In this document: positions 22,906 to 32,199 of the stretch, piece by piece | Layout of the letters: every line of letters begins with the position of its first letter | How positions within the stretch are numbered: position 1 is the stretch's first letter | Assembly (NCBI RefSeq): GCF_019192735.1 | Contig: NZ_JAHTKP010000057.1 | Location: 1 to 51,165, forward strand | Source of the DNA: Kitasatospora aureofaciens | GTDB taxonomy: Bacteria; Actinomycetota; Actinomycetes; Streptomycetales; Streptomycetaceae | DNA: 51,165 nucleotides | Reading direction: 5' to 3' | Translations under genes and position numbers: made by a program | Notes under the pieces: model-generated | Database searches by the model: none | What the model saw: only the letters and a program-made list of their open reading frames with translations | Told to the model about the DNA's origin: nothing

Positions 22906-24450
22906 GTGGAACTGGCAATCGCTCACGAAACCATCGCGCGATGGCAATTCGGCATCACGACCGTCTACCACTTCCTCTTCGTCCCGCTCACCATCAGTCT
23001 GGCCGCCGTCGTGGCCGGGCTGGAGACCGCCTGGGTGCGGACGAACAAGGAGAAGTACTTCCACGCCACCAAGTTCTGGGGGAAGCTTTTCCTGATCAAC
23101 ATCGCGATGGGCGTGGTCACGGGAATCGTCCAGGAATTCCAGTTCGGCATGAACTGGTCGGACTACTCCCGGTTCGTCGGTGACGTATTCGGTGCCCCGC
23201 TCGCGATGGAGGCGCTGATCGCCTTCTTCTTCGAGTCCACCTTCATCGGTCTGTGGATCTTCGGCTGGGACAAGCTGCCGAAGAAGCTGCACTGCGCCTG
23301 CATCTGGATGGTCGCGCTGGGCACGGTGCTCTCCGCCTACTTCATCCTGGCCGCCAACTCCTGGATGCAGCACCCGGTCGGCTACGCGATCGACCCGGCC
23401 ACCGGGAAGGCGCAGCTCACCGACATCACCAAGGTGCTGTTCCAGAACACCACCCTCACCGTCGTGGCGCACACCCTGACCGCCGCCTTCCTCACCGGCG
23501 CCGCCTTCATGGTCGGCATCGCCTCCTTCCACCTCTGGAAGACCAAGCGCAGGCCGGAGACCGCCGACCCCAGGAAGACCGCCGTGATGCGCACCTCGCT
23601 GCGGCTCGGCCTGGTGCTCGCCGTGGTCTTCGGCCTAGGCACCGCGCTCAGCGGCGACTCGCTCGCCAAGGTCATGTTCCAGCAGCAGCCGATGAAGATG
23701 GCCGCCGCCGAGGCCCTGTGGGACACCCAGTCGCCGGCGCCGTTCTCGATCTTCGCGGTCGGTGACGTCAGCAAGGGCCACAACTCGGTGGAGCTGGAGG
23801 TCCCGGGGATACTCTCCTTCCTTGCCAACAGCGACTTCAGCTCCTCCGTCCCCGGCATCAACGACACCGCCAAGGCCGAGGCCGCCAAGTACGGCGGCGA
23901 CCCGAAGAGCTACATCCCGAGCATCTTCGTCACCTACTGGGGATTCCGCCTCATGATCGGCTTCGGGATGACGTCCTTCGTGGCCGGCCTGATCGGCCTC
24001 TGGACCACGCGGAAGAAGAGGTTCCTGCACCCCGAGTTCCGCACCGGCGAGACCGAGGTGCCCCGGCTGATGCTCACCCCTAGGCGCGAGCTCGGCCCGT
24101 TCCTCACCAAGTGGAGCTGGCGGATCGGCATCCTGACCATGGGATTCCCGCTGATCGCCAACAGCTTCGGCTGGGTGTTCACCGAGATGGGCCGCCAGCC
24201 CTGGGCCGTCTTCGGCCTGATGACCACGGCCAGTGCGGTCTCCCCCAACGTGGGCGTCGGCACCCAGATCGGCGCGCTCGCCACCTTCACCGCGCTGTAC
24301 GCGGTCCTCGCCGTGATCGAGGTCCGGCTGCTGGTCAAGTACGCCAAGGCCGGCCCGGTGGTGACCGAGCAGCCCCCCGCCGAGGACCCGTCCCTGCGGG
24401 GACCGTCCGCGGACGGCGACGCCGACAAGCCGCTCGCCTTCGCCTACTGA
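22906..24450 (+). CDS. cydA: cytochrome bd ubiquinol/menaquinol oxidase subunit I
   Basis: A 514-residue integral membrane subunit that binds haems b558, b595 and d and oxidises quinol while reducing oxygen to water without pumping protons. The N-terminal RWQFGITTVYHFLFVPLT holds the conserved haem-ligand His (H22). FFFESTFIGLWIFGWDKLP holds the conserved glutamates of the proton/haem path, and VVAHTLTAAFLTGAAF another ligand His. The quinol loop is of the short type. The GTG at 22906 follows GGAGAGAG. The C-terminal ~30 residues are hydrophilic. It is the first gene of cydA-cydB-cydDC behind a Rex operator, which fits induction at low oxygen or a high NADH/NAD ratio. Confidence 0.97.
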   Translation: MELAIAHETIARWQFGITTVYHFLFVPLTISLAAVVAGLETAWVRTNKEKYFHATKFWGKLFLINIAMGVVTGIVQEFQFGMNWSDYSRFVGDVFGAPLAMEALIAFFFESTFIGLWIFGWDKLPKKLHCACIWMVALGTVLSAYFILAANSWMQHPVGYAIDPATGKAQLTDITKVLFQNTTLTVVAHTLTAAFLTGAAFMVGIASFHLWKTKRRPETADPRKTAVMRTSLRLGLVLAVVFGLGTALSGDSLAKVMFQQQPMKMAAAEALWDTQSPAPFSIFAVGDVSKGHNSVELEVPGILSFLANSDFSSSVPGINDTAKAEAAKYGGDPKSYIPSIFVTYWGFRLMIGFGMTSFVAGLIGLWTTRKKRFLHPEFRTGETEVPRLMLTPRRELGPFLTKWSWRIGILTMGFPLIANSFGWVFTEMGRQPWAVFGLMTTASAVSPNVGVGTQIGALATFTALYAVLAVIEVRLLVKYAKAGPVVTEQPPAEDPSLRGPSADGDADKPLAFAY

Positions 24451-24478
24451 GGACCAACGAGGACCAACGAGGACCACT
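24449..24478 (+). repeat. 10-bp tandem repeat, three copies, at the cydA stop codon
   Basis: GAGGACCAAC occurs twice followed by GAGGACCACT. The first unit overlaps the last two bases of the cydA TGA. The array lies between cydA and the cydB ribosome binding site (GAGGATCTGAC) and may create repeated GAGG binding sequence before cydB. Confidence 0.85.
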
Positions 24479-24489
24479 GAGGATCTGAC

Positions 24490-25515
24490 ATGCAACTCCA
24501 CGACGTCTGGTTCGTCCTGATCGCGGTCCTGTGGATCGGCTACTTCTTCCTGGAGGGCTTCGACTTCGGGATCGGCATCCTCACCAAGCCGCTCGCCCGC
24601 GACACCGCCGAGCGGCGGGTGCTGATCAACACCATCGGCCCGGTCTGGGACGGTAACGAGGTCTGGCTGCTGACCGCCGGTGGCGCCACCTTCGCGGCCT
24701 TCCCCGACTGGTACGCCACCCTGTTCAGCGGCTTCTACATCCCGCTGCTGATCATCCTGGTCTGCCTGATCGTGCGCGGCGTCGCCTTCGAGTACCGGGC
24801 CAAGCGGTCCGACGCGCGCTGGCAGCGGAACTGGGAGGAGGCCATCTTCTGGACCTCGCTGGTCCCGGCCTTCCTGTGGGGCGTGGCCTTCGCCAACATC
24901 GTGCGCGGCGTCGACATCGACGCGCACAAGAACTACGTCGGCACCTTCTGGGACCTGCTCAACCCGTACGCCCTCCTCGGCGGCCTGGTGACGCTCAGCC
25001 TGTTCACCTTCCACGGCGCGGTGTTCGCCGCGCTCAAGACGGTCGGCGGGATCCGCGACCGGGCGCGGACGACGGCCCTGCGGGTCGGCGCGGTCACCGC
25101 CGTGCTGGCGCTGGTCTTCCTGATCTGGACCCAGGGTCACAGCGGCAACGGCCGGAGCCTGGCCGCGCTGGTGGTCGCCGTCCTGGCCCTGGCCGGCGCG
25201 ATGGCGGCGACCCGACTCGGCCGCGAGGGCTGGGCGTTCGTCCTCTCCGGGGCGACCGTCGTGGCCGCGGTCGCGATGCTCTTCCTGGCGCTCTTCCCGA
25301 ACGTCATGCCGTCCACCCTGAACGACGGCTGGAGCCTGACCGTCGGCAACGCGGCGTCCTCGCCGTACACGCTGAAGCTGATGACCATCGTGGCCGCGGT
25401 GTTCACCCCGCTCGTGCTGCTCTACCAGGGCTGGACGTACTGGGTGTTCCGCAAGCGCATCGGCGTCCAGCACATCCCCGGGCACAACCCGGCCGGCGCG
25501 CTCGACCAGGCCTGA
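24490..25515 (+). CDS. cydB: cytochrome bd oxidase subunit II
   Basis: A 341-residue membrane protein with about nine helices. The N-terminal WIGYFFLEGFDFGIGIL and GPVWDGNEVWLLTAGGATFAAFPDWYATLFSG are signatures of CydB. It partners CydA to form the quinol oxidase. The ATG at 24490 follows GAGGATCTGAC, 39 bp after cydA. It ends with hydrophilic residues 4 bp before the cydDC start, so the three genes form one transcript. Length and segments are normal for actinobacterial CydB. Confidence 0.97.
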   Translation: MQLHDVWFVLIAVLWIGYFFLEGFDFGIGILTKPLARDTAERRVLINTIGPVWDGNEVWLLTAGGATFAAFPDWYATLFSGFYIPLLIILVCLIVRGVAFEYRAKRSDARWQRNWEEAIFWTSLVPAFLWGVAFANIVRGVDIDAHKNYVGTFWDLLNPYALLGGLVTLSLFTFHGAVFAALKTVGGIRDRARTTALRVGAVTAVLALVFLIWTQGHSGNGRSLAALVVAVLALAGAMAATRLGREGWAFVLSGATVVAAVAMLFLALFPNVMPSTLNDGWSLTVGNAASSPYTLKLMTIVAAVFTPLVLLYQGWTYWVFRKRIGVQHIPGHNPAGALDQA

Positions 25516-25519
25516 CGCC

Positions 25520-28500
25520 GTGAAGCCGGTCGACCCCCGACTCCTCGGGTACGCCCGCACCACCCGTGCCTTCCTCGCCGGATCCGTGCTCCTCGGCGGG
25601 GCGGGCGCGGCCCTGGTGGTCGCCCAGGCGAGCCTGATCGCCGAGATCGTCGTCCGCGGCTTCCAGCGGCAGGCGACCCTCGGCGAGCTCACCACCCCGC
25701 TGGTGCTGCTCGCCCTGACGGCCGTCGGGCGCGGGCTGGTCGGCTGGCTCACCGAACTCACCGCGCACCGGTCCGTCGCCCGGGTGAAGTCCACCCTGCG
25801 GCGCCGGCTGCTCGACCACGCCACCGCGCTCGGCCCGTCCTACCTGGCGGGCCGGCGCACCGGCGAACTCACCACCCTCGCCACCCGCGGCATCGACGCG
25901 CTCGACGACTACTTCGCCCGCTACCTGCCGCAGTTGGCGCTCGCCGTGGCCGTCCCGGCGATCGTGCTGCTGCGGATCGCCGGCGCCGACCTCACCTCGG
26001 CCGCGATCATCGCCGGGACGCTGCCGCTGATCCCGCTGTTCATGGTGCTGATCGGGATGGCCACCCAGTCCCGGATGGACCGGCAGTGGGACACCCTCGC
26101 CCGGCTCTCGCACCACTTCCTCGACGTGGTGGCCGGCCTGCCCACCCTCAAGGTGTTCAACCGGGCCCGGGCGCAGGCCGCCACCATCGCCCGGATCACC
26201 GCCGACTACCGCCGGGCCACCCTGCGCACCCTGCGGATCGCGTTCATCTCCTCGTTCGCGCTGGAACTGCTCTCCACCCTGTCGGTCGCGCTGGTCGCGG
26301 TCTCCATCGGCTTCCGGCTGGTGGACGGCTCGCTCGGCCTGGAGACCGGGTTGCTGATCCTGATCCTCGCCCCCGAGGTGTACTTCCCGATCCGCCAGGT
26401 CGGAGCGCTCTACCACTCCAGCGTGGAGGGGCTGACGGCCGCGGACGAGATCTTCCGGGTGCTGGAGACCCCGCTGCCCGCCGCCGGTACGGTGCCCGCG
26501 CCCGCGCTCGCCGGGGCGGCCGTCGCTCTTTCCGACGTCGTCGTCCGGCACCCCGGCCGGACCGAGCCCGCGCTGGACGGCGCCGCGCTGACGCTGCGTC
26601 CGGGCGCCACCGTCGCCCTCACCGGCCCGAGCGGGGCCGGCAAGTCCACCCTGCTCGCCGTCCTCCTCGGCCTCACCGCGCCGGACGCCGGCACCGTCCG
26701 GATCACCGCCGCCGACGGTCGGACGTACGACCTGGCCGAGCTGGACCCGCAGACCTGGCGACGGCAGATCGCCTGGGTGCCGCAGCACCCGCACCTGTTC
26801 GCCGGGACGGTCGCGGAGAACCTGCGGCTCTACCGGCCGGAGGCCACCGACGAGGAGCTGTGGACGGCGCTGCGGTCCGCACACGCCGCGGATTTCGTGA
26901 CACGGCTCGACGCCGTCTTGGGGGAGGACGGCGCCGGGCTCTCCGCCGGGCAGCGGCAGCGGCTCGCGCTCGCCCGGGTGCTGCTCGCCGCCGACCGTCC
27001 GCTGGTGCTGCTCGACGAGCCGACCGCCCACCTGGACGGCGCCTCCGAGGCGGCCGTCGTCGACGCCGTCCGGGCGCTGGCCGAGGACCCGGCGCGCACC
27101 GTGCTGGTCGTCGCGCACCGGCCCGCGCTGCTGGCCGTCGCGGACGAGCGGGTCCGGCTGGCGGGGGCATCCGTTCCGGTCCTCGCTGCGAACGAGCCCT
27201 TGGCGCACAGCGGGCGTCCGGTGGCCGTCACGCCTGTGGAGGACGAGCCCGCCGCCGGCGCCACCACGCCCCGGCTGGCGCTGTCGATCCTGCTCGGCGC
27301 ACTCGCCCTCGGCTGCGCCGTCGCGCTGATGGCCACCTCCGGCTACCTCATCTCGTACGCCTCCGAGATGCCGCCGGTGCTCTACCTGATGATGGCCGTC
27401 ACCTCCGTCCGGGCGTTCGGCATCGGCCGCAGCGTCTTCCGGTACGCCGAGCGGCTGGTCTCGCACGACGCCGTGCTGCGCACCCTCGGCACCCTGCGCG
27501 CCGCCGTCCACCGGCGGCTCACCGAGCTCGCCCCGGCCGGGCTGCCCGCCTTCCGGCGCGGCGACCTGCTCTCCCGGCTGGTCGCCGACGTCGACGCGAT
27601 CCAGGACCACTACCTGCGCTGGCGGCTGCCCGCCGCCGTCGCCGGCGTGGTGTCGCTCGCCGCGGCCGCCGCGATGGGCGCCTTCCTGCCCGCCGCGGGC
27701 GTGGTCCTCGGCCTCGGGCTGCTGCTCGCGGGCGCGCTGGTGCCTGCGCTGGCCGCCCGCTGGTCGGCCGGCGCCGAACGGCGGCAGGCCCCGGCGCGCG
27801 GGCGGCTCTCCACCTCCGTCGTCGACGCCTTCACCGGCACCGCCGAACTCACCGTGGCCGGCGCCCTGCCCGGCCGGCTGGCCGCCGTCCGCACCGCCGA
27901 CGCCGCCCTGACCCGGCTCGCCGCCCGCTCGGCCGCCACCACCGCGCTCGGCACCGGGCTGATCGCGCTGCTCACCGGGCTGACCGTGACCGCCGCCGCG
28001 GCCGTCGGCCTCCGGGGCATACACGGCGGCGCGCTGGCGCCGGTCTGCCTGGCCGTGGTCGTGCTCACCCCGCTGGCCGCGTTCGAGGCCGTCACCGGGA
28101 TGCCGCTCGCCGTCCAGGCCCGCCTGCGCAGCCGGGCCGCGCAGGCGCGGCTGGACGAGGTGCTGTCGGCCGAGCCCCTGGTCGTCGAGCCCGCGGATCC
28201 GGTGGCGCTGCCCGACCAGCCGCTGCCGATCGCGGTGCGCGGGCTGGTCGTCCGGCACCCCGGCCAGGCGGTGGACGCGCTCGCCGGGGTCGACCTCGAC
28301 CTCACCCCCGGGCGCCGGATCGCCGTCGTCGGCCCGTCCGGCTCCGGCAAGACCACGCTCGCCCAGGCGCTGCTGCGCTTCCTGGAGCCGAGCGCGGGCA
28401 GCGTCAGCCTCGCCGCCGATTGTCCACAGGCTGTGGACAGTCGTGCGCTCGCCGGGGACGACGTCCGCCGGGTGATCGGCCTCTGCGCGCAGGACGCCCA

Positions 28501-29044
28501 CGTCTTCGACAGCTCGCTCCGGGAGAACCTGCGCCTCGCCCGGCCGAGCGCGAGCGAGGACGAGCTGCGCGCGGCCCTCGCCGCCGCCCGGCTGCTCGAC
28601 TGGACGGACGGCCTGCCGGCCGGCCTGGACACCATGGTCGGCGAGCACGGCGCCCGCCTCTCCGGCGGCCAGCGGCAGCGGCTCGCCCTCGCCCGGGCGC
28701 TGCTCGCCGACTTCCCGGTACTCGTCCTCGACGAGCCCGCCGAACACCTCGACCTGCCCACCGCCGACGCGCTCACCGCCGACCTGCTCGCCGCCACCGA
28801 GGGCCGCACCACCGTCCTGATCACCCACCGGCTGGCCGGGCTGGATGACGGGACGGTCGACGAGGTCCTCGTCCTGGACGGCGGCCGGGTCGTCGAGCGG
28901 GGCCGCTGGTCGGAGCTGCTCGCGGACGAGGACGGGCGGCTGCCCGCGATGTGGCGGCGGGAGCGGGAGGCGGACGGGCTGCTGGAGCCGATGGGGACGG
29001 CTCGCCAGTCGCGTCACCCTTCGGCTGAAAACCGTACAAACTAG
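25520..29044 (+). CDS. cydDC: fused CydD-CydC thiol-reductant ABC exporter
   Basis: A 1174-residue fusion of two ABC half-transporters that are separate in E. coli. Each half has a six-helix TM domain followed by an ATPase. The CydD half has Walker A GPSGAGKST near residue 370, signature LSAGQRQRLALAR and Walker B LVLLDEPTAHLD. The CydC half has Walker A GPSGSGKTT near 938, signature LSGGQRQRLALAR and Walker B VLVLDEPAEHLD. CydDC exports glutathione or cysteine in E. coli and is needed for bd oxidase assembly; the thiol carried in mycothiol-containing actinomycetes is uncertain. The fused form is usual in streptomycetes. The GTG at 25520 lies 4 bp after cydB. The C-terminal half contains a pair of DnaA-box-like sequences (28420-28440). 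Confidence 0.95.
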   Translation: MKPVDPRLLGYARTTRAFLAGSVLLGGAGAALVVAQASLIAEIVVRGFQRQATLGELTTPLVLLALTAVGRGLVGWLTELTAHRSVARVKSTLRRRLLDHATALGPSYLAGRRTGELTTLATRGIDALDDYFARYLPQLALAVAVPAIVLLRIAGADLTSAAIIAGTLPLIPLFMVLIGMATQSRMDRQWDTLARLSHHFLDVVAGLPTLKVFNRARAQAATIARITADYRRATLRTLRIAFISSFALELLSTLSVALVAVSIGFRLVDGSLGLETGLLILILAPEVYFPIRQVGALYHSSVEGLTAADEIFRVLETPLPAAGTVPAPALAGAAVALSDVVVRHPGRTEPALDGAALTLRPGATVALTGPSGAGKSTLLAVLLGLTAPDAGTVRITAADGRTYDLAELDPQTWRRQIAWVPQHPHLFAGTVAENLRLYRPEATDEELWTALRSAHAADFVTRLDAVLGEDGAGLSAGQRQRLALARVLLAADRPLVLLDEPTAHLDGASEAAVVDAVRALAEDPARTVLVVAHRPALLAVADERVRLAGASVPVLAANEPLAHSGRPVAVTPVEDEPAAGATTPRLALSILLGALALGCAVALMATSGYLISYASEMPPVLYLMMAVTSVRAFGIGRSVFRYAERLVSHDAVLRTLGTLRAAVHRRLTELAPAGLPAFRRGDLLSRLVADVDAIQDHYLRWRLPAAVAGVVSLAAAAAMGAFLPAAGVVLGLGLLLAGALVPALAARWSAGAERRQAPARGRLSTSVVDAFTGTAELTVAGALPGRLAAVRTADAALTRLAARSAATTALGTGLIALLTGLTVTAAAAVGLRGIHGGALAPVCLAVVVLTPLAAFEAVTGMPLAVQARLRSRAAQARLDEVLSAEPLVVEPADPVALPDQPLPIAVRGLVVRHPGQAVDALAGVDLDLTPGRRIAVVGPSGSGKTTLAQALLRFLEPSAGSVSLAADCPQAVDSRALAGDDVRRVIGLCAQDAHVFDSSLRENLRLARPSASEDELRAALAAARLLDWTDGLPAGLDTMVGEHGARLSGGQRQRLALARALLADFPVLVLDEPAEHLDLPTADALTADLLAATEGRTTVLITHRLAGLDDGTVDEVLVLDGGRVVERGRWSELLADEDGRLPAMWRREREADGLLEPMGTARQSRHPSAENRTN
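28420..28440. other. paired inverted DnaA-box-like sequences within cydDC
   Basis: TTGTCCACA at 28420-28428 matches the streptomycete DnaA box. A second box, CTGTCCACA on the minus strand, lies at 28432-28440. Together they form a 9-1-9 bp palindrome (TGTCCACAG-G-CTGTGGACA). They lie in codons just after the CydC Walker A region. Confidence 0.55.
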
Positions 29045-29054
29045 GCTCTTCTTC

Positions 29055-30863
29055 ATGGACCCCACGCCGGACCTCGCCGCCGCCACCCCCGAGCCGACAC
29101 CTCACCGGGTGCCCGAGATCGCCTCGCTCGGCCTGGACACCCTGGTGACCGAGGTCGCGGAACGCCTGCAGTCGGCCGCCGCCGTCACCGACCGGATGCA
29201 ACGGCTGCTGGAGGCCGTCGTCTCCATCGGCGCCGGACTGGACCTGCACGCCACCCTGCACCGGATCGCCACCGGCGCCGCCGAACTCGTCGACGCCCGG
29301 TACGCGGCCCTCGGCGTGATCGCTCCCGGCGGGCACGGCCTGGCCGACTTCATCCACGTCGGCATCGACGACGAGACCGCCGCCGAGATCGGCGAACTCC
29401 CCACCGGGCGCGGCATCCTCGGGGCCCTCATCGACCGCCCCGAACCGCTGCGCCTCGCCGACCTCGGCACCGACCCGCGCTCCTCCGGGTTCCCGCCGCA
29501 CCACCCGCAGATGAAGACCTTCCTCGGCGAGCCGATCCGGGTCCGCGACGAGGTGTTCGGCAACCTCTATCTGACGGAGAAGAAGGGCGGCGGCGCCTTC
29601 ACCCCCGAGGACGAGCAGGTGGTGCACGCGCTCGCCGCCGCCGCCGGCGTCGCCATCGAGAACTCCCGTCTGTACGAGGAGGGCCGGCGCCGCGAACGCT
29701 GGATCGCGGGCGCCGCCGCCGTCACCACCGCACTGCTCTCCACCGACCAGGCCGAGGTCGCGCTGACCATCGCGGCCGAGCAGGTACGGGAGTTGGCGGA
29801 CGCGTCGCTCGGCATGATCCTGCTGCCGACCGCCGCGGACGGGGACGACTTCGGCCAGATGCGGGTGGCCCACGCGTCGGGGCAGGCCGCCGAGTTCGTC
29901 CGGGGCGAGCTGCTGCCCAAGGACAGCTTCGCCGCCCGGCTGCTGGCGGGCGAGAGCGTCTACCTCGACGACATGTCCAGCGACCCGACCGTGGTGATCC
30001 GGCTCGCCCGCAGCTTCGGCCCGTCCATGGCCGTCCCGATGGTCGCCGCCGGCCGGGTGCTCGGCGGGCTCTGCGTCTGGCGCCCGCGCGGCGCCCTGCC
30101 GTTCACCGACACCGAGAAGCAGCTCGCCGAGACCTTCGCCTCGCAGGCCGCCCTCGCCCTGCGGCTCGCCGAGGGCCAGCGCGACCAGCAGCGGCTGGCC
30201 GTCTTCCAGGACCGCGACCGGATCGCCCGCGACCTGCACGACCTGGTGATCCAGCGGCTGTTCGCCACCGGGATGATGCTGGAGAGCGCCGCCCGCCGGT
30301 CCGTCGTCCCCGAGGTGAAGGTCGGCATCGGCAGGGCCGTCGACGAACTGGACGCCACCATCCAGGAAGTCCGCACCACCATCTACGCGCTCCAGCACGA
30401 CAACCACGGCGACGCCCCCGACACCCTGCGCACCCGCGTGCTCCGCGAGGCCAGCCAGGCCGCGGCGGCGCTCGGCTTCAAGCCCTCGGTGAGCTTCGTC
30501 GGGCCGGTGGAGAGCCTGGTCGGCGAGAAGACCGGCCGCCAACTCCTCGCCGCCCTGCGGGAGATGCTGTCCAACACGGCCCGGCACGCCCGCGCCTCCC
30601 GGGTCGGCGTCGAGATCGACGCCACCGTCCACCTGGACGACGCGGGCCACCCCGTGAGCGGTGATCCGGAGTCGTTGGACCGCGGCGGACGGCCGGGCGT
30701 GCTGCTCACCGTCACCGACGACGGCGTCGGCATCCCCGAGGGCGGCCGGCGCAGCGGACTGCGCAACCTGACCCGCCGCGCCGAGGCCCTCGGCGGCGAC
30801 GCGTGGCACGAGGCCGGTCCGTACGGGAAGGGCACCATGGTGCGGTGGACCGCGCGGCTCTGA
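29055..30863 (+). CDS. GAF-domain sensor histidine kinase (DevS/DosS-like)
   Basis: A 602-residue soluble sensor kinase with two tandem GAF domains (~45-205 and ~220-375). A HisKA_3 dimerisation domain follows with the phospho-His in DRIARDLHDLVIQRLFATG, then an HATPase_c domain with the N box REMLSNTARHARAS and G box DDGVGIPEGGRRSGLRNL. The layout matches DevS/DosS, whose first GAF binds haem and senses O2, NO or CO. Whether this one binds haem is not visible. No response regulator gene is adjacent. The ATG at 29055 has no Shine-Dalgarno but follows a TAGGCT -10 at 29042-29047, so the mRNA may be leaderless. Its place after cydDC suggests a link to oxygen or redox control. Confidence 0.92.
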   Translation: MDPTPDLAAATPEPTPHRVPEIASLGLDTLVTEVAERLQSAAAVTDRMQRLLEAVVSIGAGLDLHATLHRIATGAAELVDARYAALGVIAPGGHGLADFIHVGIDDETAAEIGELPTGRGILGALIDRPEPLRLADLGTDPRSSGFPPHHPQMKTFLGEPIRVRDEVFGNLYLTEKKGGGAFTPEDEQVVHALAAAAGVAIENSRLYEEGRRRERWIAGAAAVTTALLSTDQAEVALTIAAEQVRELADASLGMILLPTAADGDDFGQMRVAHASGQAAEFVRGELLPKDSFAARLLAGESVYLDDMSSDPTVVIRLARSFGPSMAVPMVAAGRVLGGLCVWRPRGALPFTDTEKQLAETFASQAALALRLAEGQRDQQRLAVFQDRDRIARDLHDLVIQRLFATGMMLESAARRSVVPEVKVGIGRAVDELDATIQEVRTTIYALQHDNHGDAPDTLRTRVLREASQAAAALGFKPSVSFVGPVESLVGEKTGRQLLAALREMLSNTARHARASRVGVEIDATVHLDDAGHPVSGDPESLDRGGRPGVLLTVTDDGVGIPEGGRRSGLRNLTRRAEALGGDAWHEAGPYGKGTMVRWTARL

Positions 30864-31057
30864 TGAGGGGTCCGATGAGGACTCTGCCGAGGACTCCGGG
30901 GAGGGTTCGGGGAAGGGCCGTGGACGGGCGGTGAAAGCTGAACGGGAGAGAACTTCCCGACCAACACGGCAAGTTGTGTACTCACGCCCCTTCCGGCGTG
31001 TCCGTGTGCACACATAGCTTTGCTCCCGTCGCGGAGGGGAACCGGACGGGGGGAGCA

Positions 31058-31489
31058 GTGGACGCGTCGGGCCGCGGTCAGGCCGCAGCAGGAGCAACGA
31101 GCCGAGGGGGGTTCCGCGCGGAACGGGCGCCGGACGGGCGCTACCGCTGGCAGCTCAAGGCGCCCAACGGCCGGGTGGTCGCCATCACCCCGGCCGCGTT
31201 CGAAACCGCCGGCGAGGCCGAGCGCGGCTTCGACGGCCTGCGCGCCGGCGCCACCGAACTCACCGCGCGCATCACCCACGTCCGGGACGGCATCGGCTGG
31301 ATCTGGGTCGTCCCGGGCTCGCGCAGCCTCCCCGAAGTGCGCTCCAGCCGCGCGTACGAGCGGTACGCCACCTGCCAGAACGCGTTCCGCCGCTTCGTCG
31401 TCCTGCTCGCCAAGCAGCCGGCGCGCGAACCGTCGCCTCGCGAACTGCCCGATCATGCTGTGTCGTTGAGACGCCCCGATGGCCGCTGA
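31058..31489 (+). CDS. DUF1508 (YegP-like) domain protein
   Basis: A 143-residue cytoplasmic protein. The segment FRAERAPDGRYRWQLKAPNGRVVAITPAAFETAGEAERG matches the DUF1508/YegP repeat (F-x-x-D-G-x-W-R-L-x-A-x-N-G). The rest (GIGWIWVVPGSRSLPEVRSS, NAFRRFVVLL) may be a degenerate second unit. The GTG at 31058 was chosen because GGGGGGAG precedes it; upstream codons to 30974 lack coding bias. The family has no assigned biochemical role. It overlaps the next gene by 11 bp, whose product has a similar W-x-L-R-A-x-N-G segment, so the two are likely functionally paired. Confidence 0.72.
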   Translation: MDASGRGQAAAGATSRGGFRAERAPDGRYRWQLKAPNGRVVAITPAAFETAGEAERGFDGLRAGATELTARITHVRDGIGWIWVVPGSRSLPEVRSSRAYERYATCQNAFRRFVVLLAKQPAREPSPRELPDHAVSLRRPDGR

Positions 31490-31883
31490 GCGTCGCGGTC
31501 CCCGGCTGCTGATCGTCCCGGCGGCCGACCGCTGCCTCGGCTGGGCGCTGCGCGCGGCCAACGGGCGGCCGTTGGGGGTCGGTGTGTGCACGTACCGGAA
31601 TGAGGAAGAACTCGCCGATGCGGTACGGGAGTTGCTGATCGAGAGAGCGGCGCTCCGGTGTTCCGTCGGACAGTCCGAGGGGCGTCAGTGGGCCTGGGCC
31701 GCCTACCTGCCGGTGCGCAGCACCCGGCCGGGGGCGGCCGACGCCGTTCCGGTGGCGCGCAGTGCGCGTGGGTACCTGCGGCGCGACCAGTGTCAGGCGG
31801 GGGTGGAGGGGTTCCTGGCCGGACTGCAGTGGGTGGGACAGGAGTTGCGGCGGTCGGGCCGCGACGGTCGCCGGCCGCTGTAG
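31479..31883 (+). CDS. hypothetical protein, possibly DUF1508-related
   Basis: A 134-residue soluble protein starting MAAERRGPRLLIVPAADRCLGWALRAANGRPLGVG. The W-A-L-R-A-A-N-G-R-P-L segment and following Y-x5-L pattern resemble a diverged DUF1508 unit. The remainder (WAWAAYLPVRSTRPG, GFLAGLQWVGQELRR) is unfamiliar. The ATG at 31479 overlaps the end of the preceding DUF1508 gene by 11 bp, which supports co-translation. Third-position GC is coding-like. No function is proposed. Confidence 0.65.
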   Translation: MAAERRGPRLLIVPAADRCLGWALRAANGRPLGVGVCTYRNEEELADAVRELLIERAALRCSVGQSEGRQWAWAAYLPVRSTRPGAADAVPVARSARGYLRRDQCQAGVEGFLAGLQWVGQELRRSGRDGRRPL

Positions 31884-32199
31884 GGCGCTGTTCTTCGTGC
31901 TGTTCCGGTGAAGCGCAGGTTTCCGGCAACCCCCCGCGCCGCCACCTGGAGAAGAACGTCCACGGCCCCTGAGCTGGTTGTTACGGGACTGTCGCGTCCC
32001 CGCTGACCAGTCGCTAAACCTCGCCGAACCGACGAGTCGACATTCTCAGGTCCGTCCCGACCACCCTTCCGGCGAAACCTCCCCGCCGGACAGGATCAGC
32101 ACTGCCGGGCGGGCCGCAGCGGACGCGGCCACCGGCCCCGAACTCCCCCGGAGTGCGGGTTCACGCGATGGACGTCTCTCCCACCGGAGGAAGAGGAAC
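31884..32199. other. intergenic region before the Pst-like locus, 316 bp
   Basis: Coding bias drops here. A short inverted repeat GGAC/GTCC occurs near 31987-32000. No clear PhoP box (direct repeats of GTTCACC) was found, apart from one isolated GTTCACG near 32159. GGAGGAAGAGG at 32186-32196 is the ribosome binding site of the next gene. Confidence 0.35.

Noticed and set aside
25403..29086. 1227-codon minus-strand open frame opposite cydDC
   Set aside because: Same antisense effect. The plus strand carries complete, motif-rich CydDC, and the minus translation has no recognisable domain.
32150..32170. PhoP box before the Pst-like locus
   Set aside because: Only a single GTTCACG was seen; PhoP operators need direct repeats at 11-nt spacing.
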